From the NCBI RefSeq assembly GCF_001949145.1, contig NW_019091416.1, positions 1,181,038 through 1,245,037 of the forward strand: DNA of 64,000 bases, written 5' to 3'. Shown piece by piece: positions 1-10,529 of this stretch. The notes under the pieces were generated by a model. That model ran no database searches, was not told the DNA's origin, and was given only the letters and a program-made list of their open reading frames with translations. The number at the start of each line of letters is the position of its first letter. Within the stretch, counting starts at the first letter, position 1. This DNA is from Acanthaster planci. Its lineage: Eukaryota; Echinodermata; Asteroidea; Valvatida; Acanthasteridae. The translations under genes were made by a program, and so were the position numbers.

Positions 1-2175
1 GAGGGCCCGGCCCCGCCGGTGAAGTAGACGGGCCTTACCTAGCCCCTGATGTCTGTTGACTCAAGTCCAGCGGTGATGAAAGTGTGTGCGTCTCCCTCGG
101 GCCCGTGTGCGCGCGGTAAATCCTCTCTAGCTAAACATCTTAGGGAAGATGACATCATTCATTGCCTGAAGGTGGTTCCCGGTATCCCCCCCCCCACTTT
201 CTCTTTTTCCCCCAACTTCTCTCTTTCCCCGCCTTGCCGTGGTGGAATTCTCGACACTGTTGCTAAGCCAGACCGTGTCACGATACTTCCTATGCGGATG
301 CCATTGGAACTCGAGCAGGAAATTATTGATTATGGACTAGATCATTCCAGCTGATACCGTGTCAGAAATATTTTGCCCGATGACAGTGAGCTATGGGCAA
401 ACCATATGGATGTGTCACTTTTAACTGAATTATAATTCGGGTCTTGCGGAGTGTGACGTGTCCTGCGCGTGATTTTCGTCTCCAGAAAGACGCTTAGTTT
501 CAACCACGTCTGAAAGTTATTGGGAGACGATCGTCCAAATAGTGGCGTATTCGTCTTGGGTCGGGGTTCAAAATATAATCGTTTTCCACAAACGACTGTT
601 ACTTTTTGTCATCTGTAAAATAATCCTCAATCCCCCCCCAGAAAAGGTGGTAATGCTGCTTCCAGAATGCTAGCGCTTCTAATTCCTTGAAATAATTATC
701 GAACGTGCAATTTACCCCCGCCTCTCCCACCCAATACACCACGAATAAGGATACTGTTTTCCCCAAGACGACCAGATACCAATTATTTACCTCGCAAAAT
801 AGTTGCTCCACTTCATAGCGACAATTTCCGATGAAATGAAACATTCAACACAAAGATCATCTATCGAGTCTTATAACAAGCTTTCAGTTTCTTGCATGTG
901 CAAACCATAAAAAAGGGGAGGGGCGGATCTTCTCCCTGTAAGACGGGCGGCGGTTGGTAAATAGTTCTCTAAGATGAAACCTGTTTTGTGTGTGCGTTGC
1001 TCCTCTTTTCGTTGCCATGGTTTTGACATTTTCATTGAGTTTAACTTCCAAGGTTTCTTAAAAGATTTACGGTTTCGTTCCCTGGGTATGATTGAGATAC
1101 GTAGCTTTGCGTTCTGAAGCTCCATCTTCAAAATGATCGGTGTATCACCCATCATTGACGACGGTCCCAGAAAATATGTGTCGAATATCAGTAGTCGGCG
1201 CTTCTTTATCTAGTGACCTGGAGCAATTACATTTCTTGCGGTCAAATTTATTTATTTACCCCACAAAATGGTTGCTCCACTTCAAAGCCATAATATCTGA
1301 TTAAATGAAAAGTTCAACACAGGGACCACCAAAAGACAACCGCTCAACACTACATTATTTACACTGCCGTGGTTAACCCCATATTTCAAAACATTGCACT
1401 GAGGGTTTGGGAAAAATGCTGTTTAAGTTCAGAATTAAAAAATGAATGCTCATGAATCAACCAGTGTAAGTCAACGATACTCCATCGTGGCCATTAGCCA
1501 TCCAACCACAATAAATAAACAGTGGAGTCGGCGGCGAACGTCAGAAGACACCCTAGTTGAGCGAGGGTTAGAAAGAAAGGTTGGGCGGTGAAATGGTGCA
1601 TTTCGGTGTCGGGTTGACGGGTTGCCATGGTGGTATGAAACTGATGTTACTTGACGATTAAAACGCTGAGACTTCGAGCCCGGAAGCAAAGTGATTTATA
1701 TTTTGACTTTACTCTTACCGTCATGTGATAGTTTAATCCCTAACACTGTATAACGTATGGCCAAGTTCTTAGATTTTAGACGAGGAAAGGGGCTCAGGTC
1801 ATCATTTTGCTGTGGCTGTTTTTATCACTTCTTTCATGGTTTGTTCTGAAAGAGAGGGTGCTTAAATTGAGATACAGTTTTCTTGTGGAGGGTTTTGAAG
1901 TCTGGTTACTCGATGTTCCATAAATCGCCCATATATTCAAGATAATGGTATGATTGGATGTGACTGTACATTACTGGCAAAACTGAGGGACTTTCAAAGA
2001 TCAATGTAAATTCTGCTCGACGGGGTCCATTGTGGCGACAGTAAAGTGACGGTAACTTTGTAGTGCGCCCTCAAGCGATAGCATTTAGTTATGATATGCG
2101 CCCAGCGCAAATTTCTGAAGTTTTTGTTACGAAGATTGTCAATATTTGAGAGATTTATTTTTTGCTTTGGTTGCA
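1..2175. other. Upstream region of CENP-P, no firm gene
   Basis: The first 350 bases are CpG-rich and could hold a promoter or an untranslated first exon of the + strand gene downstream. I see no protein I can name. The segment 775-860 recurs in diverged form at 1250-1328. The stretch just before 2176 is a good pyrimidine-rich acceptor, so a 5'-UTR exon somewhere in this region is likely. Confidence 0.4.
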
Positions 2176-2192
2176 GTTGAAGCTACATTTGG

Positions 2193-2254
2193 ATGAACAT
2201 GGCAGTTTCGTCCGATGCTGACATTTTTGAGGTCGTCAACCAAGCTTTGCAGGG
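2193..2254 (+). CDS. CENPP: CENP-P candidate first coding exon
   Basis: A strong acceptor at 2171-2176 is followed by two in-frame ATGs (2193 and 2199, the second in good Kozak context), about 20 sensible codons, and a GTAAGT donor at 2255. The exon ends in phase 2, whereas the next recognised exon starts in phase 0. Direct joining is therefore impossible, and an unseen short exon or another start must exist. Confidence 0.5.
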
Positions 2255-5200
2255 GTAAGTAGCTAATGTAATTAAGTATGTTGTTAAGAGTAGCCTAGAC
2301 TTAAGTTCTTCACGAAATGAATGCTGCATGCTATAGCCCAGGTTGGACGTAGCCCCACTAGTGTGGCACGGATTCTCACTCCCGCTCGATCCTTAGCCAC
2401 ACATCCGTGTACGCAATTTCGTGTCGCCGTACTGAAAATTTTCGGCGCACCCACTTATTATCGTGCATGTCGTGGGCGCAATTTCTTTTGCACACAGACA
2501 TGACAGAGCATGCAGAGATGATCCTTAGCCATGTTAGCCTCTCCGCTTTCTTAGCGCCAATTATTGAATGATTTCACTCACGTTGTTCTGGTATTTTCCA
2601 GTCTTTTTGCCTTCACCCATTCAAAGTTCACTCTCACGGGCTTGCTCTCACAGTTGCCATCTTTAAAATAAGGTCACTGAACATTATGTCGCTTGACCCC
2701 TCATCGTCTGTTCGTCTGAAGGCTGTTCCATGTTAAGACATAGGCCTATCTAATCTACTGCCCAAGTTTTGAAAGAGCCCATTGGTACATGTAGTATCTT
2801 ATTGCTCAGTCTGTGTCTGGACATGGAACAGCCGTCGAGACGAGGGGTCAAGTGACATAATGTTCAACGACCTTATTTTAAAGATGGCGACTGTGAGAGC
2901 GAGCCTGTGAGATTGAATGGGTGAAGGCAAAAAGACTGGAAAATACCAGAACAACGTGAGTGAAATCATTCAATAAATGGCGCTAAGAAAGTGGAGAGGC
3001 TGAGGATCATCTCTGTGTGCAAAAGAAATTGCGCCCACGATGATAAGTGGTGTGCCGAAAATTTTAAGTACATCGATCTGAAATTGCTTATACGGATGTG
3101 TGGCTAAGGATGGAGCGGGAGTGAGAGTCCGTGCCACGCTAGTGGGGCTAGGTTTGACGTTATCTTCATTTCATTACAACTGACGTCCAGGGTATATAAA
3201 AGTTGTGTGCAAAACAACCACAAAACTGGTTCTAATTTGTTCTTGGTTTACCTTGTTGAAGAAACAATTTTTTTACATTTACAAGTTCTCCGTGGCCTTA
3301 TCCATCTGTCTGGGGGGGTTAGGAACTTCAGAAATAAACCATCAACTGTAAAATCGAGGGGAATAAGTGAGAGACAGTGTTACTTTTGTAGACGTAATTC
3401 ATCCATTCTTGAGTTGTAAAGTGCATGCACTCCCAAAATAAAGCCAGTTGATAAATTCTAAGCCCACTGACAAAGACGTTCGGTGACATTTCTTCACTGG
3501 CGAAAAACATTGACAAAAATATTAGAAGACACTAATGATTGCAGAGGACTCCAAAAAAAATTCATGCAAAAGTTTCCAGCGGTTTGATATAGGTCTACGT
3601 GAGGCTGAGGGTTTTAAGAGAGCATCTCCTTCCCCCCCCCACCCCAAAAAACTGTATGAATTAGGAGATCTTTTAAAAGTCGACACTGTCTAGCTGTCTG
3701 TCTGTTGCTCTAAAATTCAACTCGTCACTGCCAATCTCAAATTCAGTCTGCTTTATATTACATGTACATGTATATGTTTGGTTTATGAATAAAAGAACGA
3801 AAGGCCGGTCAACAGCACGATTTGTGCGTGATCGCTACTTACCGCACATTGTGCGCGCACCAGCACGGCCTCTGCATACTGTGTTCCTGATCTACAGCAT
3901 CACTCTCGCCTCTTCATTACAATCATCATGCCTCTTTTTTATTCCTGATTTATCAAGATAAGTTACTCTTTCATTTTTAAAAATCAGATCACTACAATAC
4001 TGTGTATTTATACATCTTTAATCAGTAAAAAAACCATAAACAAATTTAACACTTCAAAGCGAGATCTTGGATGACCATTATTCTCATTACAAGCACCCTG
4101 CATACTTATGAAGCCAGCTATGCTGACCAAGCTTATTCTTATAAAATAGCGGGTTGTTTTGCAAATTTATGTTTATAAACGCAAATGTTAAGTTGAACAA
4201 ATTTTGAACATTTTAGGGGTAACCAATAGGGGTGCTACTAGTCAGACTGAAGCCCCTGACCCGACAAAAAAACGGAACTGCAGTTTTGATATCGGCAGGC
4301 GGGTTTTAGCCGAGTACCAGTCAAGGCCTCCGTGTAGCAGTGTGCAACAGATCTTCACTGCCAGGAAATCGCGCATGCATAGTGCATGCATGCACTGCAG
4401 CTCGGATTCCTGTACGTGTGTGCACTTTGCAACTCAAGAACGAATGAATTACATCTACAACCATGAAAAACTGTAATGTTGTTTCTGAGTGTACCGTATT
4501 TTCCTCAATTTTGCAGTCCATGGTTCGTTCTGAATTTCCTTAACCCCCCAGATGGATAGATAAGGACATAAAGAACATGACAACCTGAAATTAGTTTCTT
4601 CAACAAGATAAACCAAGAACAAATTTGTACAAAATTTTGGGTTGTATTTTAAACAAGTTTTAGACATGTTGGAACCTGGACGTCAGTCGTAATGTAATGA
4701 AGACTGGCGTCCAACCTGGGCTATGGTTACCCCCAGAACTGTAGGGTCCGACATTTGTCCCGCTCCCACAAGGGAGCTGTTTGGACATCAAGCTTCACAG
4801 TTCCGGGAGTAAATATTGGTGGGGCTATTCCTGATATGCTATTTTGGAATCTTTGTGTGACCATTGTTTTTGACCTTGATTAATACCAGAGGGGCACTTG
4901 TATGAATAATGAAAATGCGATTTGTGGAATTGACTTCAAAAACTTTGAATTTTCATCAAAAATATTTATTCGACCCATAAAATGACATGGATACAATCAC
5001 AGAAATCCCAATTTCAGACAAATATTACTGAATATCCTTACATGTACATGTATCACTATCTTGATTTATTTTTTTTATCTTGCCTGTGGCTATGTTTGAT
5101 TAGATTTGCATTAAGGAGGAAAACTGAATCATAGGGTAGTTATTTTTACTACGTGTACCTTGCACATTATCAGTTCAAATACACCGTAACAATGGGGGGG

Positions 5201-8200
5201 GGACTGAAAGCCCCCAGGGTTGGGAGAAATTCTGGTTCACTCCCCTACCCACAAATTCCAGTTCCACATTCTATACTAGGCCTACGTCTAGTGAAAGCTA
5301 GCAGTTGTCCAATTCAAAGTTCCATTGACCTGATCGATATGTTTGCCATGCGTTCACCAATCACAACGCACAAAATCTGTCGACCTTTCCATGCGCGCAT
5401 TGGGTCAACAGATTCCATACTGTGATTGGCCAACGTGTTGGCCATGTGTATTGAACATGATTTATCCATGCAAAACTGGGTTTTCAGAACATTGGCTTTG
5501 ATGTGATTGTTATGTAATGGTAGTCGGGATCGTGCTTCTTGTTAGTTGATGCCCATACCTACCACAGTGTGAAAAAGGGACCCAACAGCAGGTGGACTCA
5601 ATAAGATCAGTTAACTTACCTACATATACTCACCCAAGGCTTTAATGGGCTTAGGCTTTGACCACTTCATGCCGGATGACATTTCAACATGCAAGAATTT
5701 CCTGTTGTAACATGATGTTGCAATGGCAAATTCCGTGTAAAAAGCTGCGCAACGTTTATACTCGCCCCGAGCTTGAGTGTCACCCATTGAGTTTGTACGC
5801 ACATGTGCACAGGCTTGAATCAGTCCTGGAGGTTGAGCGTGTGTGAATCCGTTAAGGCGCTGTGGGTCATGGACTGGTGTAGCAACAAATATTGCTCCTC
5901 AACATCATCTCAGCGGCATTTTGAAAAAGCGATGGTGCTTTAAGAAATCTTGAACAAATAACCGCCAAGGGTCAGCATTTGTAAAAGTCCAACTTTGTGA
6001 AGGACTGTGATTGTGGTATCTTGTCATTGCCAAAAGTCGGCATTGTTGGTCAAAAACACTACTACACCCAGGGCCAGCGCAACATGGAATAATGCCATCA
6101 GGAAGTGGTTACCACAGACTATGACTCCTCTCTGTTACCGACCACTGATTTCAGATTAAACAATCCTGACAATGACACAGACCACGAAGACCAACTAGAT
6201 GACTGCTTGGCTACCATGACAACGGTCACCGGGACCAAAGAGAGGTACACCGCCCAAATAGAACGCCTGAGGGAGGAGGTGACATCGCTGGAAGAGCAGG
6301 TGGAAGCCGACGAGCAGAAACTGCTGCAGATCAAGATGGAGTCGCTGGACAGGATACAGTAAGAAGCGCATTGATTCTGGTGTTGATCTCCCTTTGGCAG
6401 TGCTTATGAGTAAATACTCATCAGTGAGAACTGGTATTGTACTCAAGCATGAGTGTTTGCGACTGAGTAAACTTGATGAGTGTGAGTACAGAAAAGCACA
6501 TTGCTAGCCTTTAACTGAAAGTAGGTTCAAAACTGGCTCATGTTATCACACAATTAGGGTGACACGGTACATTTGAAAAACAGCCAGGAGTTTACATGTT
6601 AATAACAATTTGGTGCACAAGTACATGTACCTATCTGATTGATAAACGTGTGCGTGGGAGCATCTGTGTAGGTACCATGGTGAAAATACGTTATGTAATG
6701 TATACCACTGCAGATTGCACAGATGCATGTATGGTGTACATTTATATCCTAGCATCTACGTGTACATTGTACATGTATGCACTTGGAGATTACTTACATG
6801 TATACCCGAATTCTTCTTAGCTTTTCTACTTCAGTGGATCTATCATATCTGTTATGTCCTGAAATAAACAATGCCAATTTGTCATGCAGTAATGACTTGT
6901 TCTAGATTTTGAGTATTCCTAAATAAACGCAGTTGACACAGTGTGCTGGTCAGTTTACCTGCTTCATGTAAAATTTTAATAGCAGTAACTGCAATTCAGG
7001 CGTATGTGAGAGTTTTTACTGAAAAAAGTTCTTTCTTAAAGTCAGATCTCTCTCTTTCTGTGTGTTCTTGTTTAGATCATCACTTCAAATGGGCAAGAAT
7101 TCTTCGAGCATTGGAACAGATCAGGCCACTCAAGATCATGTATGTTGACAGAAACTGTTTCTCAGATACTAAAAGCTTATTTTCTCCCTGCTCTGTGGTT
7201 ATTAACAAATGCCTGTCAATGAGCATTTCAAGATCTGGCATGAATCAGGATGATTGATTAGTGGCGTCTTAATAACCACACGGCCTTGTACTGTGTTTGC
7301 TTCAGTTAAAACTCCAAGGTGCCTTCACCGGTATCCAGTACACAGATGCCACGGTAAGGATTGTCAAGCAGGATGCAGAACAGACCACCAGGCAGCACTG
7401 TCTGCAGGGCCAGTGTTCAGGGCTCAGCTTCCAAGTTGAGTTTCAAGTGAAGGAGCGACTGGTAGGTGGTACAGTAGTAGGAGTTGGCCCACTGCCAGCA
7501 AAAATGCAAATTACATTGTAACCAGGCCCACAAGCTTTTACTTTCGACTATTTTTTTCAATCAATGCGCATTCTTTGTGTTCATTCCCAAAAAAAATTTG
7601 GACATTTGAGATTCTTAGTTTAAGGTTTTGGCCAGTTGTGCCATACCACCTCTCTATCATTACAAGGTTTTTCTGCCTTCTAAAATACACAGTTCAATTT
7701 TTGTTTCTTGAATTCTTTTTTCCGGTGGCAGCTTACAGACGCTGAGAAAAAGCAGCTTCCCACAGGGAGCAATCAAGAAACGAGATCCCACGTGAAATCA
7801 CTCGCAATCCAGATTGACGACAGGGCCTTATGGGAACTGGAACCGTTTGTCAGAGAGGCTGAGCGGGATTGTGCCCTTCAGCCATTTCTTAGGGGATACA
7901 GCCAATACGCACAGCGATTTACCGGTCGACAGAAGGCACTGGAACATTTTAAGGTAAAGGTTTTCCCGTTTCGCAGACGGCCTGTTTTTGACTTAATGTA
8001 AGATTGCACCATCACCAACCATATCCACTCCTAAAAATTTGCCCCTTTCCCAACTTGTACATCAAGTTTTTATAAATCGCATATAAAAAATACTAAACAT
8101 TTTGGTTTTTATCCCATCCACAGAAACAATACCCTGAGGCTGTCATGTTACCTCTAGGTTCCATTGGTTCAACTCTGAAGTTTAGCAGGCCTTCACAGGG

Positions 8201-9439
8201 CAGGTCAGTCATATAATTCCTTTGTCTAGGTATGGAAACTGAATAAACCATTTCCTTTTTACAATGCCAGCAATGGTGCCCCAAAATACCGTAGTCTCTG
8301 TCCTTATCAAAGACATGCTTTCCCATGTTAAGCAAGTTTCAGAGGCGTGCTGTCTTGCAGCCCTTGTAAAGTGACAAATGTGGCTTTACAAGAGAGAAAT
8401 CATTTGAGTCTACCGCACTGGCCACATAGTAAGCTGTCAGTAGTATTGTTTTATATCCTTGTCCAGTGTGTGCCATGTGTAGTCATGAGGAAGGAGGAGT
8501 TATTTCCAATAAAGGGTAATATGGCCACTGTTGCCATCAATTCAGAGTAATACCGAGTTGTTGAGCATGTTTACTGTGTCCAAATCTCCAGTACCAATCA
8601 CTGAATCACTGAACACCATCAGTCATTTTACTATTTGCTGGACCAGACTTTTAATACTGGAGCTAGACTTTAATAGTAGAGGATTCCCGGACCATTCCAT
8701 TTAGCTACAACATTGCCTTGAGTAATGGCGCATTCCAAGAATTAATCAAACCGAGACTGTATTTGGCTCGGTAAATCACAGCAGTCGGGACTGGAGTGAC
8801 CTGAAACGCAACGTACTATAAAATGTGAAGAGGTCCAATATTCGGATCCTAGCAGAATCCTGCTCAAATGCAGAAGTACTTGATGTTATTCAGATATTTT
8901 TCCCCGCCAGCGTTCAGTACATCATCACCTGGAACATCGGGCTTTCTTCTACCGGCAGAGCAGATCAACAGATATCACTTCAAGTAATGCCATCCAAGCA
9001 AAGTAAGTACAGAGTGAAGGGGAGCTGTCTGCTGTACACAGGTCCAGTTTTACTGGGAATAGTTTGTAAATGATAGATGTTGTATTGTGTGGAGATTTCT
9101 GTTCATACACCTGGGAATTTGACAGGGATTCATCAGCAGGCACAATTTGTCCAGAGATCTTACTTGTATTTAATTTCATCCCCGTCAACCACTCTTTTCT
9201 TAGTGGTCTCTTAACTTTGCATGTAGTGATGATTTGAAATTTGATTCTGTTGAAACGTTTGTAGAAACCCTTTGATCTTCCTAATAAACAAAATGTGTGG
9301 AATTCTAATTTTGTCCAAAGTGAGGCAGCTGGATGAGCAGAATGTCTTGGCCTCGGCACCAGAGAGGTTCCAGCAAATGCTTCATAGATTGGGCATAGAG
9401 AGAACAATAGACAGCTTCATCCAGGCAGTCACAACGTAA
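2193..9439 (+). CDS. CENPP: Centromere protein P (CENP-P), multi-exon gene
   Basis: CENP-P is a subunit of the CENP-O/P/Q/U/R module of the inner kinetochore (CCAN), where it pairs with CENP-O through tandem RWD domains. Seven exons from 6102 onward join with consistent phases: 6102-6358, 7076-7139, 7306-7461, 7732-7953, 8124-8203, 8911-9002 and 9321-9439. All have GT donors and AG acceptors. The product has an acidic N-terminus, a heptad-like coiled coil (6240-6358) and then the CENP-P core. Family landmarks are a 'FTGI' strand start, 'FQVEFQV', 'LEHFK..YPEAV', the 'YIITWNI' strand, and a final 'RLGIE' helix. These follow the order of the human protein as I remember it. A likely start exon lies at 2193-2254, but its phase does not fit the exon at 6102, so one N-terminal exon is missing from this model. 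A poly-A signal candidate lies at 10518. Confidence 0.85.
2331..4727. mobile_element. Nested fold-back (hairpin) DNA element
   Basis: The ends carry the same inverted motif (left: tagcccaggttggacgt; right: its complement, diverged). Inside are two successive fold-backs. The first has arms at about 2349-2745 and 2815-3162, with a spacer of about 70 bases. The second has arms at about 3163-3432 and 4397-4710. Each pair matches over hundreds of bases in inverted orientation. No transposase is readable, so this looks non-autonomous. It lies in the first intron of CENP-P. Confidence 0.7.
4728..6101. other. CENP-P intron 1, distal part
   Basis: I see no coding sequence that I can support. It contains a diverged copy (5335-5450) of the hairpin family found at 42285-42464. 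The missing N-terminal CENP-P exon may also lie here, but none stood out. Confidence 0.4.
5335..5450. repeat. Short hairpin repeat, diverged copy
   Basis: Inverted halves share 'caatcacaacgcacaaaatctgtcgac' type sequence around a centre near 5390. The right half contains 'gattggccaacgtgttggc'. The same arm sequence occurs in the better preserved hairpin at 42285-42464, so both belong to one MITE-like family. Confidence 0.55.
6102..6358 (+). CDS. CENPP: CENP-P exon: acidic region and coiled coil
   Basis: Starts after a CAG acceptor at 6099-6101 (phase 0) and ends before a GTAAGA donor at 6359 (phase 2). It encodes an acidic stretch followed by a Glu/Leu-rich heptad-like segment, matching the N-terminal coiled coil expected for CENP-P. 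Confidence 0.8.
7076..7139 (+). CDS. CENPP: CENP-P exon: linker
   Basis: A good polypyrimidine tract and TTTAG acceptor precede 7076, and a GTATGT donor starts at 7140. The 64 bases accept phase 2 and leave phase 0. They encode a polar Ser/Gln-rich linker between the coiled coil and the first RWD-like domain. Confidence 0.75.
7306..7461 (+). CDS. CENPP: CENP-P exon: first RWD-like domain
   Basis: Flanked by TTCAG and GTAGGT, 52 codons in phase 0. It carries the family's 'FTGI' motif and 'FQVEFQV' strand, which correspond to 'LTGI' and 'FQLEFQI' in human CENP-P as I recall it. Confidence 0.88.
7732..7953 (+). CDS. CENPP: CENP-P exon: central domain
   Basis: Flanked by GGCAG and GTAAAG, 74 codons in phase 0. 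It encodes 'ELEPFVREAE' and 'ALEHFK', matching the human 'ELSEFVSRAE' and 'TFKHLK' positions. Confidence 0.88.
8124..8203 (+). CDS. CENPP: CENP-P exon: second domain start
   Basis: Flanked by CCACAG and GTCAGT; phase 0 to phase 2. It opens with 'KQYPEAV' (human: 'EKYPDAV'), which follows directly on the previous exon. Confidence 0.85.
8911..9002 (+). CDS. CENPP: CENP-P exon: second RWD-like strand
   Basis: Flanked by GCCAG and GTAAGT; phase 2 to phase 1. It encodes the 'YIITWNI' strand, equivalent to 'LVIVWRI' in the human protein. Confidence 0.85.
9321..9439 (+). CDS. CENPP: CENP-P terminal coding exon
   Basis: Follows a CAAAG acceptor and ends in TAA at 9437-9439. It encodes 'LDEQNVLASAPERF' and the 'RLGIERTIDSFIQ' helix, matching the human C-terminus ('LDKNRAIETAPLSF', 'LLGIEAALESLIK'). 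The part from about 9375 is also the first unit of the repeat array that continues to about 10195. Confidence 0.87.
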
Positions 9440-10195
9440 CGAGGCTCACCTTCTCTCACGTCTAGAAACAGCAGCAATAAATGCTGCAGAGACTAGACAT
9501 AGAGGGGTAGTTTCATTCACTGAGTCACGGCATAACAAGGCCTTACCTTCTTTGGATCCACATGCAGAGGTGACAAGTGCCACAGGGTTGAGGTAGAATG
9601 ATAGCTTCTGCCAAAATCCACGACATAGTGAGGCTCACCTCCTCTGTGTCTATGGGCAGACAAGCGCTATACTGCATGGAGAGAACGATATCTTCAGTCA
9701 GGCAGTCACACAATAGTGAGGCTTACTTTCTCCATATCTATAGACAGTGATGACAGATGCTGCGGAGACTTAGACATAGAATAATGAATTCACAAAGGCA
9801 GTCACCACATAGCTGTGTCTTTCACAGCCATTGGTGACAAATGCTACATACCTGGAACAGAGAGTACAGCTTCCCCGCATCACTACTGGTAATGACAAAG
9901 CTTCAGGGACTTGGAGCAGGGAGAATCACAGCTTCTCTGTAGACAATGGTGGCAAATGCTACAAAGACTGAACAGAGAACAGTGGCTTCATCGGGGCAGT
10001 TGCATCATAATGAGGCTTACCTTTTCTGCATCTGTAGATGGCATCAGATGCAACCAAGACTGGATATTGAGAAAACCACAGCTTCATCAACATCTGACCT
10101 AAAAATGCCACAGAGGCTAGATATAGAATGATGGACAGCTTTATGGAGACAGTGACAACATATTGGAGCCATAATGATAAATGCTACATCGAATC
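9375..10195 (+). repeat. Degenerate tandem array derived from the CENP-P last exon
   Basis: About ten or eleven units of uneven length (roughly 55-100 bases) begin with aaatgct-like sequence. They continue with 'agactagacatagag', 'agcttcat', 'ggcagtcac', 'cataacgaggctcacctt' and 'tctatagacag' blocks. Unit starts lie near 9375, 9478, 9578, 9662, 9752, 9838, 9897, 9954, 10045, 10103 and 10172. The first unit is the conserved coding end of CENP-P plus its stop and early 3' UTR. The later units have no shared reading frame and are noncoding. Confidence 0.75.
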
Positions 10196-10517
10196 AGGCC
10201 AGGGATATATTGACCCAAGATAGAGCTGACCTTTGCTTTTCCCACTCCAAATACAGGATCCTCAAGAGATCTCATGTTTACCGATCTAGAATCCGGCCAA
10301 GTCATAAGTCTGGAGCCACGACTCACATCACTTCCTCATCACTTGCTCATTTCAGGCACAACGGATCCTCAAACTCGGTGTTTATGAATGTGCATAAATC
10401 ATTTCAACATCCAGTTATTTTCAGTCGCCAGTATACAAAGTGCCCAGTTCAAGCTGTAAATCATTCTTCAGCGTGGAGTTAGTTTCTACTGTTGTAAATG
10501 CATCATTTGTGTGTGGA

Positions 10518-10523
10518 AATAAA
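10518..10523 (+). terminator. Candidate poly-A signal of CENP-P
   Basis: AATAAA about 1.08 kb after the CENP-P stop and just beyond the repeat array. No transcript evidence is available here. Confidence 0.45.
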
Positions 10524-10529
10524 GTTTTC

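Noticed and set aside
8949-9407. 152-codon reverse-strand frame
   Set aside because: It lies opposite the CENP-P exons and has no protein-like features of its own.
9375-10195. CRISPR-like array
   Set aside because: Units are uneven, diverged and contiguous without spacers, in a eukaryotic genome.
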